Assembly: GCF_001908205.1 (NCBI RefSeq)
Contig: NZ_LGHL01000106.1
Location: forward strand, 1 to 64,000
Origin: Bradyrhizobium sp. NAS80.1
GTDB taxonomy: Bacteria > Pseudomonadota > Alphaproteobacteria > Rhizobiales > Xanthobacteraceae
Length of the DNA stretch: 64,000 nucleotides
Direction of reading: 5' to 3'
This document shows, one piece after another, positions 55,555 to 64,000 of this stretch; the first letter of the stretch is position 1, and the number at the start of each line of letters is the position of its first letter. The notes under the pieces were generated by a model. The model was not told the DNA's origin. It did not search any database and saw only the letters and a list, made by a program, of their open reading frames with translations. The position numbers and the translations under genes were made by a program.

Positions 55555-58428
55555 ATGTCTCTGATCGAAGAAATCGACTTCGGCACGCCGCGCTCCAGAT
55601 CGGAAACGATGGTGACGCTGACCATCGACGGCAAGCAGGTCTCGGTGCCCGAGGGCACCTCGATCATGCGCGCGGCGATGGACGCCGGCCACCAGATCCC
55701 AAAGCTCTGCGCCACCGACATGATCGACGCCTTCGGCTCCTGCCGCCTCTGCCTGGTCGAGATCGAGGGCCGCGCCGGCACGCCGGCCTCCTGCACCACG
55801 CCGGTGATGAACGGCCTCGTCGTGCACACCCAGACCGAGCGGCTGAAGAAGCTGCGCAAGGGCGTGATGGAACTCTACATCTCCGACCATCCACTTGACT
55901 GCCTCACCTGCGGCGCCAACGGCGATTGCGAGTTGCAGGACATGGCCGGCGCCGTCGGCCTGCGCGACGTGCGCTACGGCTACGGGGGCGAGAATCACGT
56001 CTTCGCCAAGTCCAACGGCGATGTGGATCCGGCCTGGATGCCGAAGGACGAGTCCAACCCCTACTTCACCTACGATCCCTCGAAGTGCATCGTCTGCTCG
56101 CGCTGCGTCCGCGCCTGCGAGGAAGTGCAAGGTACCTTCGCGCTGACGATCTCGGGCCGCGGCTTCGACAGCCGTGTCTCGCCCGGCATGAGCGAGAGCT
56201 TCCTCGGCTCCGAATGCGTCTCCTGCGGCGCCTGCGTGCAGGCCTGCCCCACCGCGACGCTGACGGAAAAGTCGGTGATCGAGATCGGCCAGCCCGAGCA
56301 CTCCGTCGTCACCACCTGCGCCTATTGCGGCGTCGGTTGCGCTTTCAAGGCCGAGATGCGCGGCGAGGAAGTGGTGCGCATGGTGCCCTGGAAGGACGGC
56401 AAGGCCAATCGCGGCCATTCCTGCGTCAAGGGCCGCTTCGCCTGGGGCTACACCAACCACAAGGAACGTATCCTCAAGCCGATGATCCGCGAGCGGATCG
56501 AAGATCCCTGGCGCGAGGTGTCCTGGGATGAGGCGTTCTCGTTCGCCGCCGCCAAGATGCGCGGCATCCAGAAAAAGTACGGCCGCGACGCCATCGGCGG
56601 CATCACCTCGTCCCGCTGCACCAACGAGGAAACCTATCTGGTGCAGAAGCTGATCCGCGCCGGCTTCGGCAACAACAATGTCGACACCTGCGCCCGCGTC
56701 TGCCACTCGCCGACCGGCTATGGCCTCGCGACCACCTTCGGCACCTCTGCCGGCACGCAGGATTTCGACTCGGTCGAGGAGACCGATGTCGTCGTAATCA
56801 TCGGCGCCAACCCGGCCTCGGCGCACCCGGTGTTCGCCTCGCGGCTGAAGAAGCGGCTGCGCCAGGGCGCAAAGCTGATCGTGATCGATCCGCGCCGCAC
56901 CGAGATGGTGGAATCACCCCATGTGAAGGCGCTGCACCTGCCCCTGATGCCCGGCACCAACGTCGCTGTCATGACGGCACTGGCGCATGTCATCGTCACC
57001 GAAGGCCTCGTCAATGAAGCCTTCGTCCGCGAGCGCTGCGACTGGAGCGAGTTCGAGGAATGGGCGGCCTTCGTCGCCCAGCCGAACAACAGCCCGGAGG
57101 CCACCGCAATCCTCACCGGCGTCGATCCCAAGGCGCTGCGCGAGGCGGCGCGGACCTACGCCACCGGCGGCAACGGCGCGATCTATTATGGGCTCGGCGT
57201 CACCGAGCACAGCCAGGGCTCAACGACCGTGATCGCGATCGCCAACCTCGCGATGGCGACCGGCAATATCGGCCGTCCCGGTGTCGGCGTGAACCCGCTG
57301 CGCGGCCAAAACAACGTGCAGGGCTCCTGCGACATGGGCTCCTTCCCGCACGAGCTCCCCGGCTACCGCCACATCGCGGGCGATGCCGTGCGCGAGCAGT
57401 TCGAGGCGATGTGGGACGTCAAGCTCAACCCGGAACCGGGTCTGCGCATTCCCAACATGTTCGATGCCGCGGTCGAAGGCACGTTCATGGGCATCTACTT
57501 GCAGGGCGAGGACATCCTCCAGTCCGATCCGAACACCTCTCACGTCGTGGCGGCGCTGTCGGCGATGGAATGCGTCATCGTCCACGACCTCTTCCTCAAC
57601 GAAACCGCGAACTACGCCCACGTCTTCCTGCCCGGCTCGAGCTTCCTCGAGAAGGACGGCACCTTCACCAACGCCGAGCGCCGTATCCAGCGCGTGCGCA
57701 AGGTGATGACGCCGAAGAACGGCATGGCCGACTGGGAGGTCACGATCGCGCTCGCCAAGGCCATGGGCTTCGAGATGAAATACAATCATCCCTCCGAGAT
57801 CATGGACGAGATCGCGGCGCTGACGCCGACCTTCGCCGGCGTCTCCTACGCCAAGCTCGAAGAGGTCGGCTCGGTGCAGTGGCCCTGCAACGAGAAGGCG
57901 CCCGAGGGTACGCCCGTGATGCACATTGACGGCTTCGTCCGCGGCAAGGGCAAATTCGTCGTCACTGAATATATCGCGACCGACGAGCGAACCGGCCCGC
58001 GCTATCCGCTGCTGCTGACCACGGGCCGCATCCTCAGCCAGTACAATGTCGGCGCGCAGACCCGGCGCACCGAGAACGTGGTCTGGCATGCCGAGGACCG
58101 GCTGGAGATCCATCCGCACGATGCCGAGCAGCGCGGCGTGCGCGACGGCGACTGGGTGCGGCTGAAGAGCCGCGCCGGCGAGACCACGCTCCGCGCGGAG
58201 ATCACCGACCGCGTCGCGCCCGGCGTCGTCTACACCACCTTCCACCACCCGGACACGCAGGCCAACGTCATCACGACAGACTATTCGGACTGGGCAACCA
58301 ACTGTCCGGAATACAAGGTCACGGCAGTGCAGGTCTCGCCCTCGAACGGCCCGTCGGACTGGCAGAAGGCCTATGACGCGCAGGCGCGGCAATCCCGCCG
58401 CATCGCGCCGGCCGAGGCTGCGGAGTAG
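55555..58428 (+). CDS. fdsA: NAD-dependent formate dehydrogenase alpha (catalytic) subunit
   Basis: The 957-residue protein has an N-terminal [2Fe-2S] domain (DAFGSCRLCLVEIEG), a His/Cys-ligated cluster (HPLDCLTCGANGDCEL), two [4Fe-4S] ferredoxin sites (CIVCSRCVRACEEV; CVSCGACVQACPTA), and a further cluster CAYCGVGC. The molybdopterin domain follows. The metal ligand is Cys, in NVDTCARVCHSPTGYG, where some enzymes use selenocysteine. It oxidises formate to CO2. AGGAGAACG precedes the ATG. It would remove the formate made by Frc. Confidence 0.97.
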   Translation: MSLIEEIDFGTPRSRSETMVTLTIDGKQVSVPEGTSIMRAAMDAGHQIPKLCATDMIDAFGSCRLCLVEIEGRAGTPASCTTPVMNGLVVHTQTERLKKLRKGVMELYISDHPLDCLTCGANGDCELQDMAGAVGLRDVRYGYGGENHVFAKSNGDVDPAWMPKDESNPYFTYDPSKCIVCSRCVRACEEVQGTFALTISGRGFDSRVSPGMSESFLGSECVSCGACVQACPTATLTEKSVIEIGQPEHSVVTTCAYCGVGCAFKAEMRGEEVVRMVPWKDGKANRGHSCVKGRFAWGYTNHKERILKPMIRERIEDPWREVSWDEAFSFAAAKMRGIQKKYGRDAIGGITSSRCTNEETYLVQKLIRAGFGNNNVDTCARVCHSPTGYGLATTFGTSAGTQDFDSVEETDVVVIIGANPASAHPVFASRLKKRLRQGAKLIVIDPRRTEMVESPHVKALHLPLMPGTNVAVMTALAHVIVTEGLVNEAFVRERCDWSEFEEWAAFVAQPNNSPEATAILTGVDPKALREAARTYATGGNGAIYYGLGVTEHSQGSTTVIAIANLAMATGNIGRPGVGVNPLRGQNNVQGSCDMGSFPHELPGYRHIAGDAVREQFEAMWDVKLNPEPGLRIPNMFDAAVEGTFMGIYLQGEDILQSDPNTSHVVAALSAMECVIVHDLFLNETANYAHVFLPGSSFLEKDGTFTNAERRIQRVRKVMTPKNGMADWEVTIALAKAMGFEMKYNHPSEIMDEIAALTPTFAGVSYAKLEEVGSVQWPCNEKAPEGTPVMHIDGFVRGKGKFVVTEYIATDERTGPRYPLLLTTGRILSQYNVGAQTRRTENVVWHAEDRLEIHPHDAEQRGVRDGDWVRLKSRAGETTLRAEITDRVAPGVVYTTFHHPDTQANVITTDYSDWATNCPEYKVTAVQVSPSNGPSDWQKAYDAQARQSRRIAPAEAAE

Positions 58429-58432
58429 CGGC

Positions 58433-59263
58433 ATGCACGTGCCGGTCCAAACCATCGACCGCGAGATCTGGCGCGACGGTGTCGCGTCCGAAGGGATGCG
58501 GCTGACCCCGGAGGAGACGCCGCTGGCGCTGACCTATAATGGCGGCACCTACGCCGTCATGATGGGAACGCCGCAGAACCTGGAGGACTTCGCCGTTGGC
58601 TTCAGCCTGAGCGAAGGCATCGTCAGATCGGCCGACGACATCCGGTCGCTCGACGTAGTCCGCCTCGACGACGGCATCGAGTTGCGCATGTGGCTTGCGC
58701 CGGAACAGGCCGCGCGCATCAGCGAGCGCCGTCGCCACATTGCTGGGCCAACCGGCTGCGGCATCTGCGGCATCGAGTCCATTGCCGAAGCCGTGCGGCC
58801 CGCAGCCATCGTGCCGCGAGGGCAGACCTTCACGCCCGCGCAGATCATGACGGCGATGCAGGCCATCGCGCCGCTGCAATCGATCAACCGGCAAACCCGC
58901 GCCGTTCACGCCGCCGCGTTCTGGTCCCCTGCCTGGGGTGGCATCGTCGCGCTGCGCGAGGATGTCGGCCGCCACAATGCGCTCGACAAGGTCGCCGGAG
59001 CCCTGGCGCGCAGCCGGTCGGATGCGGGCGCCGGCATGGTGCTGCTGACGAGCCGCGTCTCGGTGGAGATGGTTCAGAAGACCGCAGCGATCGGCGCACC
59101 GGTGATGGTCGCGGTCTCCGCGCCCACCGCGCTTGCGGTCCGCACGGCGGAAGCCGCCGGAATCACGCTGATCGCCATTGCCCGCCAGGACGGGTTCGAA
59201 GTGTTTTCGCATGGCAGCCGGGTTGTCCGCCGCCATGCCGAGGAGGTTGCCGATGTCGCCTGA
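58433..59263 (+). CDS. fdhD: Formate dehydrogenase accessory sulfurtransferase FdhD
   Basis: From ATG at 58433 the protein is 276 residues. The cysteine pair for sulfur transfer is in GPTGCGICGIESIAEAV, and ALREDVGRHNALDKVAGAL and SRVSVEMVQKTAAIG are FdhD signatures. It passes sulfur to the molybdenum cofactor of formate dehydrogenase. It starts four bases after the fdsA stop, and its 3' end overlaps fdsD by 11 bases. Confidence 0.95.
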   Translation: MHVPVQTIDREIWRDGVASEGMRLTPEETPLALTYNGGTYAVMMGTPQNLEDFAVGFSLSEGIVRSADDIRSLDVVRLDDGIELRMWLAPEQAARISERRRHIAGPTGCGICGIESIAEAVRPAAIVPRGQTFTPAQIMTAMQAIAPLQSINRQTRAVHAAAFWSPAWGGIVALREDVGRHNALDKVAGALARSRSDAGAGMVLLTSRVSVEMVQKTAAIGAPVMVAVSAPTALAVRTAEAAGITLIAIARQDGFEVFSHGSRVVRRHAEEVADVA

Positions 59264-59486
59264 CCGCCTGATCTACATGGCCAACCAGATCGGCACGTTC
59301 TTCCGAAGCCAGGGGCACGACAAGGCCGTGCCGGGGATTGCCGAGCACATCAAGAAATTCTGGGATCCCCGCATGAAGCGCGCGATCTTCGCCCATCTCG
59401 ACGCGGGCGGCGCGGGCCTGGAGCCGAACGTGCTCGAAGCCCTCACCACGCTGAAGCAGGTTACGTCCCTTCCAGAAGCGCGCTGA
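59253..59486 (+). CDS. fdsD: Formate dehydrogenase delta subunit
   Basis: The 77-residue product starts MSPDRLIYMANQIGTFFRSQ, with AGGAGG just upstream, inside the end of fdhD. The motif VPGIAEHIKKFWDPRMKRAI is the FdsD signature. It is needed for assembly of the Fds complex. Its 3' end overlaps the opposite-strand glnE 3' end by 26 bases. Confidence 0.92.
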   Translation: MSPDRLIYMANQIGTFFRSQGHDKAVPGIAEHIKKFWDPRMKRAIFAHLDAGGAGLEPNVLEALTTLKQVTSLPEAR

Positions 59487-62430
59487 ACACCCGACGCACC
59501 TCGGTCTGCGTCTCCTTCACGCGCGCCTCCAGCGACGAGAAATCCGGCGCATCGCCGGCGCGTGCCATCACGCGCTGGAGATCAGTGCCGGCGGTTTCCG
59601 GCTTGAAGCGGTCGCTGACGCAGAGCCGCAGGATCTGCGTCAGATCGTGATAGAGCCGCGCTGCGGCACGGAGGATCTCGGCCTCCGAATGCGGGAGCAC
59701 GCCGAGCTTGGCGGCATTGTCCAGCACCTGCATCGTACTGATGTCGAGAATCTCCGGCTTGTCATGGGCGTGCACGAGCTGGAGATATTGCGCGATGAAG
59801 TCGATGTCGACCATGCCGCCGGCGGCGTATTTGAGATCCCAATGGTCGCTCTCGCCCTTCTCCTGCGCGATCGCCCGCCGCATGTCGGCAACATCGTTGG
59901 CGATGATGCCCTGGTCGCGGCGGCGGGTCAGCACCTCGCGGATGATGCCCTCGATCCGCTCGCGGAATTCAGGAGATGCCGACACCACGCGGGCACGCGT
60001 CAGGGCCATATGCTCCCAGGTCCAGGCCTCGTTGGCCTGGTAGTCCGCGAAGGAGGCAAGGCTCGAGGCCACGGGGCCGGCGCGCCCCGACGGGCGCAGC
60101 CGCATGTCGATCTCGTAGAGCACGCCGTAATTAGTGCGCGTGGTGAAGGCACTGATCAGGCGCTGGGTGAAGCGCGCGAAGTAATGTGCCCCCTGCAGCG
60201 ACTTCGGCCCATCCGAGTCCGGATTTTCGCTGTCGAAATCGTAGAGCAGGATCAGGTCGAGGTCGGATGACGCGGTCATCTCGCGACTGCCGAGGCGGCC
60301 CATCGCGATGATCGCGGTCTCCTGCCCCTTGATCCGGCCGTGCTGGGCGGCGAAGCGATCGGCGACGAGGCCATGCACGGTATGGACGATGCCTTCAGCG
60401 ACGTCCGCAAAAGCCGTGCTCGCCTGCTGCGCCGAGACCGTGCCGGACAGGATTCGCGTGCCGATCAGGAACAGGCTCTCCTGCCCGAACAGGCGCAGGC
60501 GATCGAGGAACTCTTCATAGGAGCCGGCATCCTGCACGGTGGCCGCGAGCCGCGCCGACAATTCGTGCCTGTCCGGCATCGCGCCGAAGAAGCGCGGATC
60601 GATCAGGCCGTCCATGAGCTGCGGCTTCCGGGCCAGCATCTCGCCGAGCCGCGGCGCCGCGCCCAGCACCAGCGCCACGAGCGCGACGAGATCGCGGTTC
60701 TGGCCAAGCAGCGTGATCAGCCGGCCGCCGCGTTGCAACGCCTGGAGGAATTGATCGAACGCAACGACGGCGCGGTCCGGCTCCTCGGCACGCGCAAGAC
60801 CGTCGATCAGGGCCGGCACGAATTCGACGAAAGCACTTCGCGTCTGGTCGTTGCGGAACACACGATACTCACCGGTGATCCAGTCGCGGACCGTCTGCGC
60901 GACCGCGGCCGGCTTCTTGAAGCCGAGCGTCGTCAGATATTGCAGCAGGCGCGGATCGTCGGGACCCGCGCTGTAGTCAAGCGCCGGCAGTTTCGCCGTC
61001 CCGGTCGGATCGTCGCCCTCGAACAGTTTTCCGTAGTGCCCTTGGACGATCTCGAGCTGCCGCAGCAGATCACGAGCAAAGGCCTCACGGTTTGCATAGC
61101 CGAAGAACAAAGCAAAGCGCTCAACCGCCTCCTTCTCCTCGGGCAGCGCATGGGTCTGCTCGTCCGCGATCATCTGGATGCGGTGCTCGACCCGGCGCAG
61201 GAATTCGTAGGCCGTCGTCAGTTCGTCGCGCGCCGCAGAGGTGATCCAGTTGCTGGACGCTAGGATGTCGAGCGCGGCCAGCGTCGGCCTCACCCGCAGC
61301 TCCGGATGACGACCGCCGGCGATCAACTGCTGCGTCTGCGCGAAGAACTCGATCTCGCGGATGCCGCCGCGACCGACCTTGACGTTGTGGCCCTCGACCG
61401 CGATCTCGCTCTGGCCGCGATAGGTCTGCATCTGCCGCTTCATGTCGTGGACGTCGGCGAGCGCGGCGAAGTCGAGATGCTTGCGCCAGACGAAGGGTGC
61501 GATTTCGGCGAGCAGCGCCTCGCCCGCCCTGGGATCGCCGGCGCAGGCGCGCGCCTTGATCATCGCCGCGCGCTCCCAGGTGCGCCCCTCCCGCTCGTAG
61601 TAGTTCAGCGCGGCGTCCCGGGAGATCGCCACCTGCGTCGAGGACGGATCGGGGCGCAGCCGCAGATCGACACGGAAGACGTAGCCGTCATAGGTACGCT
61701 GCTGGAGGATGCGTGCCATCCCCTGCGTCACGCGGACGAAGAACGGCTGCGGCTCGATATCCGGCGCCAGTGTCGTGGCCTCGGGATCGAAGAACACGAT
61801 GAGATCGATATCGCTGGAATAGTTCAGCTCGCCCGCGCCCATCTTGCCCATGGCGAGCACGATCAGGCCGCAGCCCTCCTCGGGCGCCTCGGGGTTGGGC
61901 GGCGACAGCTTTCCACGTGCGGCTTCCTGCCGCAGCAGGTACTGGAGCGCCGCCTGCACCGAGGAAACCGCGACGTCGGTCAGCGCCGCCGTCACCCGCA
62001 TCACCGGCCAGACCCCGCCGATGTCACACAGCGCGGTCAGGAGCGCCGCCTCCGCCTTCATGCGGCGGAGCAGCCGCATCACTTCGGCCTCGTCAGCCGC
62101 CGCGAGCACCGCGCCCCGCGCCTCCGCGATCAGCGCCGGCAGATGCGCATCCGGATCGCATTCGAGCAGCCGGATCAGGCGCAGCGCATCGGCGCGCACC
62201 AGATCGAACAGATAGGGCGAGAATTCCGCGATGCCGGTCAGGATATCCCGCGCGAAGGGATGGGTCAGCAGGGCCTCGATACGCGCCGATTGTGCCGGCT
62301 CGAGCTCGGCCAGCCAGTTCTCAAAACGTCGTTCCTCGGTTGCGGAAGCGGCAATATGGGGAGCCTCCGCAAAGCGCGCGGCCAGTCTCTCACCATGCTT
62401 GTCCGCGTTTCCCGGCGCGGAGTGGTTCAT
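59461..62430 (-). CDS. glnE: Bifunctional glutamine synthetase adenylyltransferase/deadenylylase
   Basis: The 989-residue protein has two nucleotidyltransferase domains, each with its Gly-Ser...Asp-x-Asp motif: GAGELNYSSDIDLIVFFD (first half) and GSREMTASSDLDLILLYD (second half). Each is followed by a helical regulatory region. It attaches AMP to and removes it from glutamine synthetase under PII control, tuning nitrogen assimilation. Its ATG overlaps the histidine kinase stop (ATGA), so the two are coupled. Confidence 0.96.
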   Translation of the reverse strand: MNHSAPGNADKHGERLAARFAEAPHIAASATEERRFENWLAELEPAQSARIEALLTHPFARDILTGIAEFSPYLFDLVRADALRLIRLLECDPDAHLPALIAEARGAVLAAADEAEVMRLLRRMKAEAALLTALCDIGGVWPVMRVTAALTDVAVSSVQAALQYLLRQEAARGKLSPPNPEAPEEGCGLIVLAMGKMGAGELNYSSDIDLIVFFDPEATTLAPDIEPQPFFVRVTQGMARILQQRTYDGYVFRVDLRLRPDPSSTQVAISRDAALNYYEREGRTWERAAMIKARACAGDPRAGEALLAEIAPFVWRKHLDFAALADVHDMKRQMQTYRGQSEIAVEGHNVKVGRGGIREIEFFAQTQQLIAGGRHPELRVRPTLAALDILASSNWITSAARDELTTAYEFLRRVEHRIQMIADEQTHALPEEKEAVERFALFFGYANREAFARDLLRQLEIVQGHYGKLFEGDDPTGTAKLPALDYSAGPDDPRLLQYLTTLGFKKPAAVAQTVRDWITGEYRVFRNDQTRSAFVEFVPALIDGLARAEEPDRAVVAFDQFLQALQRGGRLITLLGQNRDLVALVALVLGAAPRLGEMLARKPQLMDGLIDPRFFGAMPDRHELSARLAATVQDAGSYEEFLDRLRLFGQESLFLIGTRILSGTVSAQQASTAFADVAEGIVHTVHGLVADRFAAQHGRIKGQETAIIAMGRLGSREMTASSDLDLILLYDFDSENPDSDGPKSLQGAHYFARFTQRLISAFTTRTNYGVLYEIDMRLRPSGRAGPVASSLASFADYQANEAWTWEHMALTRARVVSASPEFRERIEGIIREVLTRRRDQGIIANDVADMRRAIAQEKGESDHWDLKYAAGGMVDIDFIAQYLQLVHAHDKPEILDISTMQVLDNAAKLGVLPHSEAEILRAAARLYHDLTQILRLCVSDRFKPETAGTDLQRVMARAGDAPDFSSLEARVKETQTEVRRVFSALLEGT

Positions 62431-63887
62431 GCCACCTTCTGTGGCACATCCTGCATTGGAGGGGCAACCCTGTCGCCGGCACCGGCGCGCACCGGGAGCA
62501 CCAGCGTGGCCACGAGGCCGGGATGGGCGTCACCCAGCCGCAATTCGCCACCATGCAACGTTGCAACTGCCGCGGCCAGGCTGAGGCCGAGGCCGGAGCC
62601 CGGCAGCGTGCGGCTGGCCTCCAGCCGCACGAATCGCTCGATGGCATGCTTGCGGTCGGCTTCGGGGATGCCGGGGCCCCGATCCGTGACGCTGAGCAAC
62701 ACCTGATCACCCTCGCGCCTCGCCTCGATCATGATCTGCCGGGCGTCCATGCTGACCACGGTTCCGCCCGTCTGCGCGACCGGCTTGCCGTATTTGATCG
62801 CATTCTCGACAAGGTTGGCGAGCGCCTGGCTGATCAATTCGCGGTTGGCGTGAACCGGCGTCGGCTCGGCCTTGACCTTCAGGCTCATGCCGTCGTCCTC
62901 GGCGAGCGGCTCGTAAAGCTCGTGAATGCCATTGGCGACATCGGCGGCGTCGAAATCATCCATATTGCCGCGCGCCTGTCCGGACTCGGCGCGCGCGATC
63001 ATCAGCAGCGCGTTGAAGGTGCGGATCAGCCCGTCGGACTCCTCGATGGTCCGCTCCAGCGCGGCGCGGTAATCGGCCTCGCCGCCCGATTTCGCCAAGG
63101 CCTCCTCGGCGCGGTTGCGCAAGCGCGTCAGCGGCGTCTTGAGATCGTGGGCGATGTTGTCGGAGACTTCCTTCAGCCCGACCATCAGCGCCTCGATCCG
63201 CTCCAGCATGGCGTTGAGATTCTCGGCGAGTCGGTCGAGTTCGTCGCCGCTGCGCCCCACGGGCAGGCGCTCGCTGAGGTCGCCGGTCATGATGCGATGA
63301 GCGGTGCCGGTCATCGCATCGATGCGCGTGAGCACACGGCGCGCCACGAAGATGCCGCCGCCCAGACCCAGCACGACCACGATCAGGATCGACCATTGCG
63401 CGGCCTTGGCAACGATGCCGAACAGGCGCCGCCGCTCGTCGAGGTCGCGACCGATCAGGAGCCGGAAGCCGTTTTCGAGCTCGGTGACGCGCACCAGTGC
63501 ACGGTGATCGCGTTCGTCCGCATCCTCGATCCGCCGATAGGCCGTCTCCGACCATCCTGCCGTCGCCATCACGCCGGGCGCCAACGAGCCGACATTGCCG
63601 GCGATCGCCTGCCCGTTCGGCGCGGTCACGAGGTAGAGATTGGCGCCCGGCCGCAGGGCCCGATACTCGATCGCGCGCACGAGGCCGAACAGGCCGCGGC
63701 GGCCATAGATCTCGTTGATCTCCGAGGTCTCGGCGTTCACCGTCTGCGTGATCTCTTCGGTGATCAGCCGGCGCGTATTCCAGGCGAAATAGCCGAGCAG
63801 CGAGGCCGCGAAAATCGCAAACAGGAACAGGTAGACCAGCGTCAGCCGGAATGCCGTGGTGCGGACGAGTTTACCGAATGCCGTCAC
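62427..63887 (-). CDS. Two-component sensor histidine kinase
   Basis: Starting at GTG 63887 the protein is 486 residues. Two helices (LTLVYLFLFAIFAASLLGYF; WSILIVVVLGLGGGIFVARR) bound a periplasmic domain of about 130 residues. A HAMP domain, the HisKA motif SDNIAHDLKTPLTRLRNRA, and ATPase boxes (NLVENAIKYGKPV, VTDRGPGIPEADR, GSGLGLSLAAAVATLHGG) follow. Its start overlaps the response-regulator gene's end by 17 bases. The signal is unknown; the link to glnE may be positional only. Confidence 0.92.
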   Translation of the reverse strand: MTAFGKLVRTTAFRLTLVYLFLFAIFAASLLGYFAWNTRRLITEEITQTVNAETSEINEIYGRRGLFGLVRAIEYRALRPGANLYLVTAPNGQAIAGNVGSLAPGVMATAGWSETAYRRIEDADERDHRALVRVTELENGFRLLIGRDLDERRRLFGIVAKAAQWSILIVVVLGLGGGIFVARRVLTRIDAMTGTAHRIMTGDLSERLPVGRSGDELDRLAENLNAMLERIEALMVGLKEVSDNIAHDLKTPLTRLRNRAEEALAKSGGEADYRAALERTIEESDGLIRTFNALLMIARAESGQARGNMDDFDAADVANGIHELYEPLAEDDGMSLKVKAEPTPVHANRELISQALANLVENAIKYGKPVAQTGGTVVSMDARQIMIEARREGDQVLLSVTDRGPGIPEADRKHAIERFVRLEASRTLPGSGLGLSLAAAVATLHGGELRLGDAHPGLVATLVLPVRAGAGDRVAPPMQDVPQKVA

Positions 63888-64000
63888 GGATCATGTACCC
63901 GGCGCCGCGGATCGTGTGCAGCAGCGGCCGCTCAAAACCTTTGTCGATCTTGGAGCGGAGCCGCGAAATGTGCACGTCGATCACGTTGGTCTGCGGATCG
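63871..64000 (-). CDS. OmpR-family response regulator, C-terminal part (cut by window edge)
   Basis: The readable 42 residues include TNVIDVHISRLRSKIDKGFE and HTIRGAGYMIRDGIR, the recognition helix and wing of OmpR/PhoB-type regulators. It lies directly before the histidine kinase gene on the same strand with overlap, so it is the cognate regulator. The receiver domain is beyond the edge. Confidence 0.92.
   Translation of the reverse strand, partial: DPQTNVIDVHISRLRSKIDKGFERPLLHTIRGAGYMIRDGIR

Noticed and set aside
56670..56715. Selenocysteine in the formate dehydrogenase
   Set aside because: The metal-ligand position is a normal Cys codon (ARVCHSP), with no in-frame UGA in fdsA.
55477..56826. 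449-codon open frame on the minus strand
   Set aside because: It is antisense to fdsA, whose iron-sulfur and molybdenum motifs are unmistakable.

Overview
The window looks like chromosome of a Bradyrhizobium-type alphaproteobacterium. The DNA is high-GC, the alpha-type NAD-dependent formate dehydrogenase and oxalate enzymes resemble their Bradyrhizobium versions, and rhizobial palindromic repeats are scattered between genes. I see no rRNA, tRNA, CRISPR array, phage or complete insertion sequence. Species assignment is inference.

Layout. 0-9 kb: amino-acid genes (alanine dehydrogenase fragment, Lrp regulator, Orn/Lys/Arg decarboxylase with an acetyltransferase, ornithine-cyclodeaminase-like protein), an orphan FlgC-like protein, and a 2-hydroxyacid dehydrogenase facing a split sulfopyruvate-decarboxylase-like TPP enzyme. 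9-18.6 kb, all minus strand: glyoxylate assimilation (gcl, hyi, glxR), adenine deaminase, a tripartite tricarboxylate transporter (tctCBA) and an IclR regulator. 18.7-25.1 kb: the oxalate locus, with an NDP-forming acyl-CoA ligase facing a GntR/FCD regulator, then oxc and frc. 25.4-35.7 kb: two secreted hydrolases, an SRPBCC protein, a five-gene operon (HMG-CoA lyase family, class III CoA transferase, ABC importer), its probable GntR regulator with two winged helices, and an Hsp70-like protein. 36-42 kb: a 45-residue ORF, two tandem oxalate/formate-type (OFA) transporters, a CBS-domain protein, and a PanE-like reductase with an FAH-family protein. 42-52.4 kb: envelope or secreted unknowns, nitronate monooxygenase, quinone-reductase-like enzyme, CDF metal exporter and a PleC-like sensor kinase. 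52.4-59.5 kb: LysR regulator and the fdsGBA-fdhD-fdsD formate dehydrogenase operon. 59.5-64 kb: glnE and a two-component system.

How the genes fit together. Oxalate would enter by an OFA carrier, be activated by Frc, be decarboxylated by Oxc and leave formate, which Fds oxidises to CO2 with NADH. Glyoxylate would go through Gcl, Hyi and GlxR to glycerate. I found a 17-bp inverted-repeat operator (TGGYAT-N5-ATRCCA) at six places: two between the acyl-CoA ligase and GntR genes, and one each before the small ORF, both OFA transporters and the CBS gene. This suggests one oxalate regulon spread over about 18 kb under the GntR/FCD protein.

Caution on sequence quality. Five genes carry six single-base frameshifts, and five of the six lie in runs of G or C. 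Restoring one base at each site recovers family-typical proteins and, in several cases, exact start/stop overlaps. Assembly errors are at least as likely as real pseudogenes.
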